64,000 nt of DNA, from the NCBI GenBank assembly GCA_034509735.1, contig JACGWO010000005.1, positions 15,551,264 to 15,615,263 of the forward strand. The letters run 5' to 3'. The stretch is from Sesamum alatum (Eukaryota > Streptophyta > Magnoliopsida > Lamiales > Pedaliaceae). Each line of letters opens with the position of its first letter. The stretch's first letter is position 1. The notes below the pieces were generated by a model. The model was given only the letters and a program-made list of their open reading frames with translations. It searched no databases and was not told where the DNA came from. The translations under genes and the position numbers were made by a program. Shown one piece after another: positions 45,081 through 57,862 of the stretch.

Positions 45081-47460
45081 TCAAAACTCTATGGTAGAGT
45101 ACGCCGTGGTAGCTTGCTTGGAACCCTTCCAAGTAACCACGCCACCATTTAGTCTAAATACAAAACCATACTGAGACTTGGCATCATCGTCATCCGACTG
45201 GAAGCTAGCGTCGCTATAGCCTTCCAGTATCAACTCTCCACCGCCGTAGATCAAGAACATGTCCTTAGTCCTTTTCAGGTACTTTTGGATAGTCTTGACT
45301 GAACTCCAGTGATATCGGCTAGTTACGCTCAAAGCGAAAGCCACATCAGGTCTAGTGCACTGAACAGCATACTGTATGCTGCCTACGGCTGAAGCATAGG
45401 GGATGTCCAACATCCTTTTAAGCTCCTCATCAGTCTTAGGAGACTGCTTCTTGGATATCTTAATTCCATGCCTCATAGGAAGGAATCCTCGTTTTGAGTT
45501 CTCCATCTTGAATCTCTTCAAGACTTTCTCAATGTACGAGGACTGGGCCATTCCTAACATCCTTCTAGATCTATCCCTGTAGATCTTGATGCCAAGGATG
45601 TAGGATGCCTCGCCCATATCCTTCATGGAGAATTGCATTGACAGCCAAGCTTTAGTGGTACCTAACAACTTAGCATCATTCCCAATGAGCAAGATGTCAT
45701 CCACGTAAAGCACCAGAAACGCAACTGAGCTCCCACTGATCTTCTTGTATACACAAGGATCGGACTCGTTCTTGATGAAATCATATCCCCGTATGACTTC
45801 ATCAAAATGTATGTTCCAGCTTCGGGTATAACCCTTTTTGGTGGATCTGCTAGGGTCCAAACCTTGTTTGTGCCCATCGATTCCATCTCGGATTTCATGG
45901 CCTCAAGCCAGTTGTCCGAATCGATGTCCGACATCGCTTCTCCGTACGTCTTTGGATCATTATTCAACTGACTGGTCAGGCCCAGAAACCCATACCTATC
46001 AGGTGCATGGGATACTCTGGCCGACCTACGAAGGACTAGAACAATATCAGTGGGAACTTCAGGCTCAGATATCACTGCCGCCTCTTGGGGTTCCTCACTT
46101 GATTCCTCAAGGAGCACCTCATCGCGTCGACTATCCAATGGAAAACCTTTTTCCAAGAACACTGCGTTTCGCGAGACAAAAAACTTTTGCTCGGAGGGAT
46201 CATAGAAATAATACCCCGCAGTTTCTTTCGGATAGCCGATGAACCTGCATAAACTAGACCTCAAGTCCAGTTTGTCTCCCACTAATCTCTTGACATATGC
46301 GGGGCAACCCCACACTTTCAAATATTTGTAGGAGGCAGGCTTGCCATGCCATATCTCATATGGCGTCTGGGATACCCTTTTAGATGGCGCCAAGTTCAAA
46401 AACTTTGGCCGCCGTCTCAAAAGCGTATCCCCAGAAGGAAAGGGGTAGTTCGGTAAAACTCATCATGGATCGGACCATGTCCAACAAGGTCCGATTCCTC
46501 CTTTCAGACACACCATTAAGCTGCGGTGTTCCAGGAGGGGTCCACTGAGAGAGAATCCCATTCTCTTTTAGATAATCAGTAAACTCACCACTCAAATACT
46601 CTCCACCTCGGTTCGACCGAAGGGCTTTGATCTTTCGACCGGTTTGGTTCTCTACTTCAAGTCTGTATTCCTTAAACCTTCCAAAGGCTTCAGACTTGTA
46701 CCTCATCAGGTAAACATAACCATACCGTGAGCGATCATCGGTAAAGGTTTATGAAGTACGAGTACCCACCTCTAGCTTGAGTATTTAGTGGACCACAGAC
46801 ATCTGTATGGATCAAATCCAACAGACCACTGGCTAGCGTACTTTGTCCAACAAACGGTTTCTTGGTCATCTTTCCCTTTAGACAGGATTCGCAGATCGGT
46901 AGGTTGTCCAAATCGTCTATTTCTAGACTCTTTGAGTCCACCAACCTTCTTATCCTATCTTTAGAGATATGACCTAATCTCGCATGCCATATCTGTGCGT
47001 TATTATAATCATCACGTTTTCGTTTGTGTTCTGCAGTCATAATCCAATTAAACTGTTGAAGTATGTACAGACCGTTGACCAATGTACCAAGCAAATGAGA
47101 AATACCATCTTTGATAATAAAAAAACCGTTTTTATTGATGGTAAATTCATATCCCTCCTTATCAAGGACCGGGATGAAAACAATGTTTTTAATCATGCTA
47201 GGTACATAGAAACAGTCGTTCAGTACAATCCTAACATGACTACTAATGGCTAACTCTAGTGATCCTACGGCCTCCGCAGCAATGGCCTTGCCATCGCCTA
47301 GCCTCAGGATCATCTCATCCTTGGTTAGCCTTCTGCTTCTTTGCAGTGCCTGCAGATCATTGCAGATGTGAGCACCACACCCGGTATCCAATACCCATGA
47401 AGCAGAATTAGTAATCATATTAACTTCAACCACAAACACACCTGGGTTGGAGAGGAGTTG
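45081..47460 (-). pseudogene. Copia pol of element B, RT internally deleted
   Basis: Protease LDTGCGAHICNDLQ and pre-integrase IWHARLGHISKDRI with CESC lie in one long frame (46735-47658, which starts in the Gag tail). Integrase follows at 46380-46706 (SNRGGEYL, WTPPGTPQLNGVSERRN; the first Asp of SDRGGEY is Asn). Integrase tail and RT start are at 45840-46420, then RT jumps from about DPPKRV straight to TRSWNIHFDEV. Motif A (QMDVKTAF) and the fingers are missing. LYVDDILLIGND is kept near 45695. RNase H is open to about 45081 and degraded beyond. Confidence 0.9.
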
Positions 47461-48300
47461 TGGGCACTCCCTCTTCCAATGCCCTTTCCCTTGGCAATGT
47501 ATGCAGACATCATTTGCCTTGGACCGCTGAGAACCACGGGCCTTCCCTATCCCTTTGCTTGGTCCAACCGGAGCAACAGGGACCCCCAGAGCGCGGAGGG
47601 GCCGCAACCGTCTTCCCTTTGCCCTTCTTCCTCTTCCAGCGTCCGGCCCTCTTGCCATTCGCCTTGGAGGTTGAAGCCTCTCCTATCAATACCGCCGGCG
47701 CCGACTTGTGGGTCGTTGCCTCGTATTGGACCAGCATGTTGATCAACTCATGAATAGACTTCTCAAGTCCGTTCATGTTGTAGTTTACAACAAACGGGTC
47801 ATAGGATGGAGGAAGCGACTGGAGGATCACGTCAACGTACGTGTCATTGTTAAGCCCAGCTTTAAGGTCCTCGAGTTTCTCCATTAGGGAGAGCATCTTG
47901 ACCCATGACTCTGTAATGACGCTCCTTCAGCGAGCTTGGTGCCAAAGAATGCTTTTGTGGCGGCATATCTAATATGCCTATCCGGAACCGCATAAACCTC
48001 GTTCATGCGGAGCATTATGGCGGAGACGTTGTCCAGCCTCTCATAGTGCTTCTGGATGTCGTTAGACATCGAAGCCAGTATGATACTGCGTACTTTTCGA
48101 TTGTCCTCATGCCATTTCTCGAACGTCAAACGTTCTTCAGGCGTGGACCCCTCCGGTAAGTCGCTCGGTGGCGGCTCGTCCAAGACGTAGCCTTGGTTCT
48201 CGAAACCGAGGACAATCCTCAGGTTTCTCAGCCAGTCCGAGTAGTTCGTTCCGTTGAATTTGTTAGTCTCAAGAATCATGGTTAACGGGTTCTTAGACAT
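46900..48300 (-). pseudogene. Gag of element B with zinc knuckle, frameshifted
   Basis: Starts MSKNPLTMILETNKFNGTNY at 48300. The phase changes near 47890 and again near 47600. The knuckle CIHCQGKGHWKREC lies near 47510, in the frame that continues into protease. Outside those shifts the reading is well kept, so this copy is younger or less decayed than A' and C. The coordinates extend into the protease only because the last frame is shared. Confidence 0.75.
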
Positions 48301-48397
48301 ATCTACATTATTAAAAAATGTAAAGCAGAAATTAGCAGATGATGGTAATATTATTGTTCAAGTTGAAGACTTGGTCTTTTAGTCTTTAACCCTCCCA

Positions 48398-48406
48398 CTA
48401 TTTATA
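48398..48406 (-). promoter_or_regulatory. TATA-like box in B leader
   Basis: Reads TATAAATAG on the minus strand, about 100 bp before the gag ATG. Confidence 0.4.
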
Positions 48407-48659
48407 CGAAAGTCCGCCACTCTCAAGCGGAGTTTCGGGAAACCATTTCCTAGTGGGCTTGGGATCCACAAGCGTAATCTCCATGCCCCCGCTTTTACGA
48501 TTCACATGAAGAAGACCTTGTGGGAGATATCCAATATCATTCTCATCCAATGAGATTCCCAAGATATTTTGCCTCACCTATTCACATGGTCCCGAGGACT
48601 CCAAGCGAACCATGTTACTCAGTGTTGGGCCCGACCCATCAACCAAATCATGCCTCAAA

Positions 48660-48775
48660 CTGTCGCCCCCACGACTCGTGAGACAGGGAAACAGCGAGCG
48701 CAGTCTTTTTGTTCACAACAATAGTGCAGCTTTCCCCTATTCCAAGTGTGCCACGACTCGTGAGACCACACTTGG
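48660..48775 (-). other. Twin leader hairpins, element B
   Basis: Caps at 48751-48766 and 48669-48684 are the same 16 nt as in family A. Hairpin 1 has perfect 9-bp arms CCAAGTGTG/CACACTTGG (48742-48775), quite different from the family-A arms. Hairpin 2 has arms near CTGTTTCCC/GGGCGACAG with one mismatch. Confidence 0.8.
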
Positions 48776-49724
48776 GTAGTGGTAGCTTCCTCACCACATT
48801 GCTGTGGATGGAAGGCTCGGACAGACCAAAACACCATTTTGATCCAAGTCCGTTCTGGGCCTAATATTTAATTTGGTCCAACCAAAATGAGAGTTTAAGT
48901 GTGACCGAGACCTCATCACATTATGGTGTTTTAGCATGCATAAATATCCAATATTTAAAGCGATAAATAAATACGCCGCATGCAGAAAACATAGCATACC
49001 CCTGTTAGGATGATCACAAGCCCAACCTATGCGACCCACTGAGCCCGCAGTGAGTCTATGGTCTGTCTAGGGTGGTCCTAAATTATTACAATAATAATAA
49101 AACCCATTGTAATTCCAATGGGCCTTGAAGTGCTTCTTGTTTCACGCCTTGATGCTCCTCCTTGGGGTCTCCGACTCCAATTGCTTGTTAAAAGTAAAAC
49201 CTCACCAATCCTATCTACTCTCATTACAACTGAAAGTAATACATTGGTAATAAGGAAAACAAGCCTTAACATCATGAGGCTGAAAATACGGGAGATGATA
49301 GTCCCAAAAACAAGAGGCACGCAGGCCCCACCCAACAGAAAATAAATGATCATACATTCATCCATACATAAGGTCTAGGGCTCTTGTGATCATCCCATGT
49401 TGATTCCATCAACTCACATAACATAATTATTCCAAATAATCATGCATAAATAACCAATGGATATTCCAAATACCCAAGTGATGTCTAACATCACAAAAGC
49501 ATAAACATATAAATAATATGCAAAATTCAAATTTTAAATTTAATGGACATTTTACACAATGCATCCAATGCATGTATTAATCCCAAATTAATTAAGCAAA
49601 ATTAATCCAAGGAATAATCCAATTATTCCAAAATCAAAAATGCAAAATTAATATATTTTCAGAATATTGTGTAGAAAATACAGAAAATCAAATTTTTCGG
49701 AAAAAGTCGAAAAATGGCACAAAA

Positions 49725-49895
49725 CGGCCCAGCCGTTGTGCTGGCCGGCCGGCCGCGCGCGCGCGCGCTGGCCCTCGGCCAGCAGCGGCCGGCTGTGCAC
49801 AGCGCCGCGCGCGCTGGCCGAAGCCCAGCGCGCGCAGGCGCTCGCCTGCGCGCGGCCACTGCCGGCCCGACCAATTTTTTTTTTTTTTTTTTTTT
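49725..49895 (-). repeat. GC-rich hairpin block and T-tract, B leader
   Basis: In sense it holds GCGCGCAGGC-GAGC-GCCTGCGCGC, a hairpin closed by a TTCG loop (GGCTTCGGCC core) and GCTGGCC-GAG-GGCCAGC. A run of more than 20 T (plus strand, from 49875) borders it. Confidence 0.8.
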
Positions 49896-50124
49896 GTGTT
49901 TTTCAAAACTGTTTCAGCACAATAACATTAATATTATTCTGAAAATAAGCATGCAATTTTAGATCCAATCTAACAAAATTAAGCATGCCAAAAGTCCATT
50001 AAATCTAAACAATTGAATCATCATATTATTCATATATTTATGTAATCTAACATGCGAATAAAGCCATTTAAAAGAAAGTAGATCATGCTAAACACATAGA
50101 TCTATGCCCCTTACATCGAACCGG

Positions 50125-50136
50125 GCTCTGATACCA
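50125..50136 (-). promoter_or_regulatory. Primer binding site of element B (tRNA-Met)
   Basis: Sense TGGTATCAGAGC next to the 5' LTR end at 50139, extended by CCGGTTCG. Confidence 0.9.
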
Positions 50137-50138
50137 CT

Positions 50139-52329
50139 TGAAGGACAAGCGGATCCGCCCGGGAGCGCGAGCGGAAGCGAGGAAGCGAATCCAAGGGGTG
50201 TACCCTTGGGTGCTCAACCGGGCGTTCGATGTAGGACGTGTAAATATTAAAACATATATTTAAACACATAGGGCATAGATATACAAATGAAATCAATCAA
50301 AGCGTAATAAACCATTACCTTTGATTGTTTAGCGTATGCTCCCGGCTACTAGCGTTGTTCCTTCTCCGGAATGCTCACGAAATCCAAACGTATGGATTCT
50401 CCAAAGGTGATCCACACCACACCGGAAGAAACACACGTTCTTCTTGCTAGAAAGAACGGGTTTAGGAAGGAATCGGTTTAAGAGAAGAACACTATGAATT
50501 AGTGTTCTCTTAAACTTACTTTGTTCTTCTTCTTGATTCAAAATTCAAGTGAAGAACACAAATGTAAGAGAGGGAGGGAGCACGAAATTTTGAGAGAGAG
50601 GAGAGGATTTTTGTCTTCTCTTTTTCCTAGAAAAAGATGAATAATGAATCACTTGTGCTTGGTGTTGTATATTCTAATATATATACATAATTAATGTGAT
50701 TATTGGAATGTGTCTAGGTTCATCCAAGGATGTCTAGATTCATTCCAATCAATCACCATCAATTCTTCAATCAAGCCTACCAAAATTTATGATATGATCA
50801 AATCATACCAAAAGGGAAGAGCTTGATTGGAGTTGATTTGTCTCTTTCCAAAAGAGACAAGTCAACATACCACCTAGCATGCAACATGGCTAATTTTGCT
50901 TCCTCCAAGGGAGCATGTCGGCTATGTTTAATTAAGGGAAGAAGTCCAAGTTCTTCCTATTCCAATTAGGAATTATTTCTCCTCTCGGGTATAATTTAAC
51001 GGACCGGGTTTTATCGTAATCCAATTACGACGAACCCAATATTAAATCCAATTTAATGTCCACTTAAATTATTCCCGTTGATATTTTAATCCAATTAAAA
51101 GATCCAACGTCTCAACGTCTCAACTTTTCATATTTAATCGAAAAATCCAATTTACCGATTAAATGAAAGCCCGATACAATATCGGCCCGTCCATCCAATG
51201 GACTTTCCCTACAAGTAATCCAATTACTTTATTTTATCCTTCGAGATTGACTCCAAGTCAATCTCTCAACCTTCTCGGTGATTTGTGTGTGACCCTTTAG
51301 GTTCACCCTCAGCTAGACTTGGGCCCGTGTCCCACAAGGGCCCGTTACCATGGGTGGCCGTCTAGCAACGGTCCATGGCACTAGAGACTAGGTTAATTGG
51401 CGTGAACATTTAGGCGCCGATTCCGTACGGGTACGATCCTTCCATCTACCGTCTCCCGGCCTTAGTCTAGGGTATGGAATTGGGCGTCGGTTCCCATCCT
51501 TGACTAGGCATCTATGCTTAATACTCGAGACTACGTATGCTTCATTGCATCGACACAGGAAACCATTCCCTGTTCGACCAACCACTGTGGCCACAGCTTC
51601 AAACAACATGTACGTGTCTCCGAGTGCATAGGAGATACCTCTGTCATATACTGACAGGGGACGGATCCTCTTCTTTGAATCCACCGTCCTCGCTACACAT
51701 TCCGACTGCACTGGACAAGGCTTATAATGATCATCTTACAGAATGATCACCTCTCGCCAGATCCAAGATACAACCGTCCTGTGCACGTGACTGCCATGAT
51801 TCCTCAAGTCTGAGGATTACTCCCGTACTATCGGAACCGGGGAAAATCAATCATACCGACCAAGCCTCCAAGGCTTCCATATGATGATCCCCGCGAGTCA
51901 GTCCAGTCGGCTCGACCCCAGTCGACCAACCCATCAAGATCGTGTAGGCGTCCCACGCCTGTCGCCGATGAAACACGGCACTCATCCAATGAACACGACT
52001 CTTGACGCAAGTGTCAATAGGACTCTCGATGCCCTGTCTCGAGGTCCTCGACTTGGAACGTTTCAGACCCAACTCTTAATCAGCTGGTTTCATGACCACC
52101 ATCCAATGCGTGGCCCAACTGCACGAGTTGTTATCCATGGTCTGTGGGCTTTGTTGCGATATAAGTTAAACACCGGTTTAACAAATGTAAGATGAGCGCA
52201 ACGAAGAAGGTACCATTTGGTGACGAACACTCATCTTATTCATCACATAATAATATTACATTCACATCAAGTTGTCGGATAGGTTACAAATTGCCAAACC
52301 TATTTGCTTTCTGGTCACCTATTCCAACA
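50139..52329 (-). repeat. 5' LTR of element B
   Basis: 2191 bp, TGAAGGACAAGC to TATTCCAACA. About 40 bp shorter than its partner because of a deletion near 50185. Otherwise the two LTRs differ at few positions by eye. Confidence 0.95.
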
Positions 52330-52334
52330 ATTAG

Positions 52335-53163
52335 TGTTTATGAGTTTATGATCAATAAAAATTACTTTTATTTGATGAGGTGTGGAATTTGCTCATCTAC
52401 TTGGTACACTTAACAATGGGCTCTATATCTTGCAACAAATGAACTTTGTTCTAAACGCTCAACACAAACGCAAAATAGATAATAACGGGAACGCACGACT
52501 GTGGCACGCTAGGCTAGGTCACATATCCCAAGACAGGATGAAAAGATTGGTAGACTTAAAGAACCTAGAGGTAGGGGACTTGAGTGAACTACCAACCTGT
52601 GAATCCTGTCTAAGAGGGAAAATGACCAAGAAGCCCTTTGTAGGACAAAGCAGGCTTGCTACAGGTCGGTTGGACTTGGTCCATACAGACGTATGTGGAC
52701 CACTAAGGACGCAGGCCCGAGGTGGGTTCTCTTACTTCATAACCTTTACCAATGATCATTCACGGTATGGTTATGTTTACCTGATGAGATACAAGTCTGA
52801 AGCTCTTGAGAGGTTTAAAGAATTCAGACTTGAAGTGGAGAACCAAACCAACTGCAAAATTAAAGTCCTACGGTCAGACCGAGGCGGGAGAATACCTTAG
52901 TACAGAGTTCCTTAATTATCTAAAAGAAAATGGTATAATATCTGAATGGACACCTCCCGGGACACCACAATTTGAATTGGTGTCTCTGAAAGGAGGAATC
53001 GAACCCTGTTGGACATGGTTCGACCCATGATGAGTTTTACCAAATTGCCCTTGTCCTTTGGGGCTATGCATTGGAAACGGCGGCCAAGTTACTAAATTTG
53101 GCACCAACCAGTGTATTGACCCAAATGCCATATGAGACATGGCACGGCAAGCCTGCGTCCTAC
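52335..53163 (+). pseudogene. Pre-integrase and integrase of A', after the B insertion
   Basis: LWHARLGHISQDRM and CESCLRGKM are followed by FTNDHSRYGYVYL (first integrase Asp region) and SDRGG. A frameshift breaks the reading near 52890 within that motif, and WTPPGTPQ then continues in another phase to LLTQMPYETWHGKPAS-like sequence. Element C cuts in at 53164. Confidence 0.85.
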
Positions 53164-55489
53164 TGTTAGAATAGGTGACCAGAAAGTCAATGGTATTGGC
53201 TATTCTGAGAACCATTCGTCAATCTGTGAACAAGTAATATTATGTTAATGAATGTAGTAAGGGTTCATAGGCATGAGTTTGTTGTACTTACTGCTTGCAT
53301 CGTTACGATGTCACAACAAACGCCCACAGACTGAATAACGTTTCGGGAAATTGGAACTACGCTTGGAGGTAGGTTCATGAAATCAGTTTCGCCGAATCAG
53401 TCTGAAATACTCCAAGTCAAAGGAATCTCGAGACAGGGCATCGAGAATCCATTTGAGACTTGCACTAAGCATCTGCTGTCGTGTTTCATCGACGGGTGAC
53501 GAGGATCGTCTAAGCAGTGTTAGTGGGTCGGCCTGCTGGGGAGCGGCCGACTGAGGTGACTCGCGGGAATCGTCATATGGAAGCCACTCGGGCTTGGTCG
53601 GTATGACTCGTATTCCCGGTTCCGATAGTACGGGATTAGTCCTCGGACTTGAGGATCACGGCAGTCCCCTACATACTAAGGCTGTATCTTGGATCTGGTG
53701 AAATTTGACCGATTATATCACATGGTCATCATAAGCCTCGTCCAGTGCAGTCGGAGTATGTAAGAACGGTGAATTCCAAGATAGGATCTGTCCCCCTGTC
53801 AAAGGATATGACAGCAAGATCTCCTATGCGCTCGGAGATGGTTTAGACTCACAAAGTCTATGGCCATAGCACTTGATGTAGTGGGAAAGGATTTCCTACG
53901 TCGAGTTAAACCTATCTCGAGCATTATGCATAGTTGCCTAGTCAACGATGGGAACCGACCCCTAGACTAAAGGCCGGGAGAACAGGCGACAGTAGGACCG
54001 TACCCGTACGTATCGAGCGTCGGTAGGACCGCACCTGCGTATAACTCGGAGCCTAAATGTTCACACCATAAATTCACCTAGTCTCTAGTGCCATGGACCG
54101 TTGCTAGATGGCCACCCATGGTAACGGACTACTTTAGTTATGAAATAACGAAAAAGTAGGTCCAAGTCTAGCTGAAAGGTGAACCTAAAGAGTCACACCC
54201 GCTACACCAAATGAAAGGGAATTAATTTGGAATTAATTCCGGGAGAAGGTTTAATTTAATGGAATTAAATTATACTTCTTGGAGATACAAGCCTCGATGT
54301 ATTATTTGGAATAATCGGACTTGAGTTCATAAATTAGATTTATGAATTTTACAAAGCATGGGCTTTCCTTTTAATTAGATTAAAAGGGTGAATTAATTAA
54401 TTAATGGGCTTGGTATTAAATAGGATTTAATATAAAGTCCATGGACTATTTAATTTGGAATTAAATAAAGTCCATTGCATTAATTAATTAATGGGCTTAG
54501 TATATTAAATAGGATTTAATATAAAGTCCATGGGACTATTTAATTTAGAATTAAATAATCCCATTCTATGGAATTAATTAATGGGCTTGGTATTAAATAG
54601 GATTTAATATAAAGTCCATGGACTATTTAATTTGGAATTAAATAAAGTCCATTCCATTAATTAATTAATGGGCTTAGTATATTAAATAGGATTTTAATAT
54701 AAAGTCCATGGAATATTTAATTTAGAATTAAATAGGCCCATTCCATAAAGCCCATCAAAATGGATGGACAAGATTTGATCTAGAGAATGATGAGATGAAG
54801 GGCCATGATTAATTTGACTTAATCAAAGCCTAATTTGACTAGGATTTGACTAGGTCAAAATCCTAGTCAAAGTGTGTCTCTTTGGAAGAGTTTGAGAAGG
54901 AATAGGAATTCCATCTTCTATAAATACTTAAAAAACACACACTTACACCTACTATTCTCTACAACTCTCATCTCTCAATTTCCTCTCAAAATTCGTCCAT
55001 GCCCTTTTCTTAATCTCCAAGAATATTACTTTGTTCTTCTTGATTTTATTCAAGTTAAGAACATAAGAGACATTGATTGCGTTAATTCATAGCGTGTATC
55101 GATGTCTCTTCTCCCCAAATAATTTCTTGCTAGCACAAGGGTTGTTTGCTTTCCGGTGGAGCGAGTGAGATGATTTAGAGGGTCTCTTCTTGAGATCTTG
55201 GTGCAAAACGGGGAACAATGCATGTAGCCGAACGAAGACAAAACTACAACCGGGTAGGTTCTTAATTTCGTTTTTTCAGTTTCAATTCTATGGCCTCCAT
55301 GTTGTGCTTTATTGAACATGAGATACACCGAACGCCCGGGAGAATCAAGGGCACACCCCTTGATTCGTTTATGTATATTATGCATGATTTAAATTCCATT
55401 TAATTATGCTTTGTAATTTTTTATTACGCACTATTCCGCGCTTCCGCTATACGCGCTCATCTCCCGGGCCGATCCACCGATTTCTTTCA
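53164..55489 (+). repeat. 5' LTR of element C
   Basis: 2326 bp, TGTTAGAATAGG to ATTTCTTTCA. W-box cluster at 54811-54875, TATAAATA at 54919-54926. A TTGGA hairpin with 9-bp arms lies at 54218-54240 (GGAATTAAT/ATTAATTCC). Confidence 0.9.
54390..54760 (+). repeat. ~88-bp tandem repeat inside LTR C
   Basis: TTAATTAATGGGCTT recurs with GGG at 54406, 54493, 54583 and 54670 (spacings 87, 90, 87). Each unit is made of AT palindromes with TAGGA, TTGGA or TTAGA centres and a TCCATGGA-like box. Confidence 0.85.
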
Positions 55490-55490
55490 G

Positions 55491-55502
55491 TGGTATCAGA
55501 GC
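55491..55502 (+). promoter_or_regulatory. Primer binding site of element C (tRNA-Met)
   Basis: TGGTATCAGAGC, one base after the LTR end. Confidence 0.9.
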
Positions 55503-55732
55503 CCGGTTCGTTGTATTGGCCTAGAATTCTATGTGCTATGTGCGTTTAAGCATGATAAACGTGTTTTAATTTACGTTTATAGCATGTTTATCGTAGATAT
55601 TTATTGGCGTTTAATTTTGCATGGGATTTTGGATCTTGGTTTTCTTGAATGTATTTATACATGTTCTAGGGTTTAATTTATCTTGTGGTTCAGAAAAATT
55701 GCATGAAAAATCGAAAAGGAGTGAAAAACGGC

Positions 55733-55965
55733 GAACCGGCAGCAGCAGCACGCTGGCCGCGCGTGCAGGCAGGGCCTGCGCGCGCCCGGCCAGCGCGCCC
55801 AGCGTGCGCGGACAGCGCGCGCGCTGTGCCGGCCGTGCGCGCGGCCGCGCGCGCCCAGGCGCGGCCGTCTGCGCTGGGCGCGCGCGCTGGGCGCGCGCGC
55901 TGTGCGCGCAGGCAGAGGAGCCTGCGCGCAGCGCGCGCGCGCCTTGCCGGCCGGCTGTGCCGTTT
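55733..55965 (+). repeat. GC-rich hairpin block, C leader
   Basis: Includes a perfect 11-bp hairpin at 55903-55930 (TGCGCGCAGGC, loop AGAGGA) and GTGCAGGC-AGG-GCCTGCGC near 55762-55780. Confidence 0.85.
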
Positions 55966-57397
55966 TCCGTTTCTCTCCCGTTTTTTGGCTCGTTTTTCAA
56001 AACTGTTTTTACTGAATTATTTTTATGATATTTTCTGCATTATTCTGAACCCGTTGACTTAGAATATTTATTTTTTGAGATTTGGAATTTCCTAGAATAA
56101 ATATTGTTTGGTTGATGAGGAAAGGGTTTCCTAACAAGATTTAAATTTTGCAATGGTTGCACCAATGATCAAAATTCATATGTGAAATTTCGCAATAATT
56201 TCTGCGTTTTATGATGTTGGACATCATGGTTATTTTATGGCTTGAGTAGATCTTGACATGTATTAATATTGCACAAATTGTTGGATTTTGGAATTCTTGA
56301 ATAAATGGGCATATTCTTGAATTGTTGATTTTTGTGTTTCAGAAAATTCGATTTTTTCTGTATAATTCTGGGAATTTTTCTGAATTAATTAACTTGGGGC
56401 ATTTTAATTTTGGTTGAGATTTTTATATTTCATAGAATTAATATTGCCTTGTTAATTATGGAAAGGGTTTTTCCAACAAAAATCGTTGTGCATAGGTTGC
56501 ACTATTATCCAATGTTTGGTGTGGATATTTTACATGTAGTTTCTGCTTTATTTTTATGGTATGGATTATCATGGATGTTGGTATAGTATATTTTACGTGG
56601 GATATGTATTTGTGCTATTTGTGTTAATTGATTTGACAAAGGATGATCACAAAGCCCCTAGACCGCATGTATGGTTTATTTACATTTATTTGTTGGGTTG
56701 TGGCCTGTGTGCCTCTTTATTTTCCTCTCTGTCTCTCTTCTAGTGCCTTGGAATAATAAGGCTTTCTCTCTCCCTCCTAATGTACTCCCCCCAAATGTTT
56801 AATTGGGGTTTCTTATTTTATGATGTAATGAGAGTAGAATTAGTGGTGAGGTTTTATTTCTTTTTGTAAATAAAAGCTGCAAGAGAAGACAAGCCCAAGG
56901 TGTTGGAGGCCCATGGAGGTAGCCATCAGATGGCCCACGGAGGATCCATGGAGAAGGAGCCCGGTGTAGGCCCAAGATGGAGAGCCCAAGAAGATAAAGA
57001 GGACTTACAAGGCCCATTGCATGTAATGGGTTATTAAAACTTGTAATAGCATAGGACCTACCCTTAGATTGACCATAGATCCACTGCGGGCTCAGTGGGT
57101 CGCATAGGTTTGGGCTTGTGATCATCCTACAGGGGCGTGCTAGGCTTTATTTTGCATGCGATGCGTATTATATGCTTATGATTATTCTATATGCTTTATG
57201 TATGGTTACATTCACGCTTAGAATATTTCTGCCATAACGCATCCAATGCAATACTTAATATGTGATGAGGTCTCGTTCTATCAAAACTCTCACTTGGTTA
57301 AACCAAGTTAAATATAGACCCTTAATAAATGGACTAGGACTCTGGGAGTCTGTCCAAGCCTTCCATCCATGGCAAAAGTGAGGAAGATCTTTTAGGT

Positions 57398-57519
57398 CGA
57401 TAGCGTGGTCTCACGAGTCGTGGCACGACTATCGTGCTTAAAAGAAGCTGCACTTTGTCATGAACGATGAGTAGACTGCTGTTACCTGTCTCACGAGTCG
57501 TGGAGGTAGCAGTGAGTCT
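57398..57519 (+). other. Twin leader hairpins, element C
   Basis: Caps at 57408-57423 and 57488-57503 are identical to the other families. Arms CGATAGCGTG/CACG-A-CTATCG and CTGTTACCT/AGGTAGCAG, the latter extended by AGACT/AGTCT where A' has AGACC/GGTCT. Confidence 0.8.
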
Positions 57520-57862
57520 ATGAATCGGTTGATTGGGTCGGGTCTAAAGCCCGAATAACGTGATTCGCTTGGAGTCCTCGGAATCACGTGAAAGGGTGAG
57601 GCAATTATCTTGGGAATCTCGTGGAACGAGAATGGTATGGAATACCTCCCACGGGTTCTTTTCCCATGCGAATCGTAAAAGCGGGGTATGGGGGAGATCG
57701 TTGTGGATCCCGAGCCCACTAGGAAAGGATTTCCCGAAAACAACGTTTGAGAGTGCCGTGTTTTCGTAGAAATAGTGGGAGAGGTTAAGGACTAAAGACC
57801 GAGACTTAACCAAAATATTACTTCACTCTGCTTATTATTTTCTGCTTTACATATATGTTGTA

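Larger units (their letters stand above)
48301..50117 (-). other. Leader of element B
   Basis: In sense: primer site, T-tract and GC hairpin block (49725-49895), AT-rich stretch, twin hairpins (48660-48775), internal TATAAATAG (48398-48406), then the gag ATG at 48300. No conserved protein frame. Confidence 0.8.
42496..52334 (-). mobile_element. Copia element B, both LTRs, AATAG/ATTAG target duplication
   Basis: LTRs at 42501-44731 and 50139-52329 in reverse orientation. Flanks are AATAG (42496-42500) and ATTAG (52330-52334), one mismatch. The interrupted host reads continuously across the site in A' protease. The internal region has primer site, leader, gag and pol. It is the most complete element here, but RT carries an internal deletion and gag-pol is frameshifted. 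Confidence 0.95.
37209..53163 (+). mobile_element. Copia element A', split by nested B and C
   Basis: 5' LTR 37209-39192, primer site 39194-39205, leader to 41353, gag and protease to 42500. Element B is then inserted (42501-52329). A' resumes at 52335 with pre-integrase and integrase, until element C enters at 53164 inside the integrase tail. RT, RNase H and the 3' LTR are not in the window. Confidence 0.9.
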
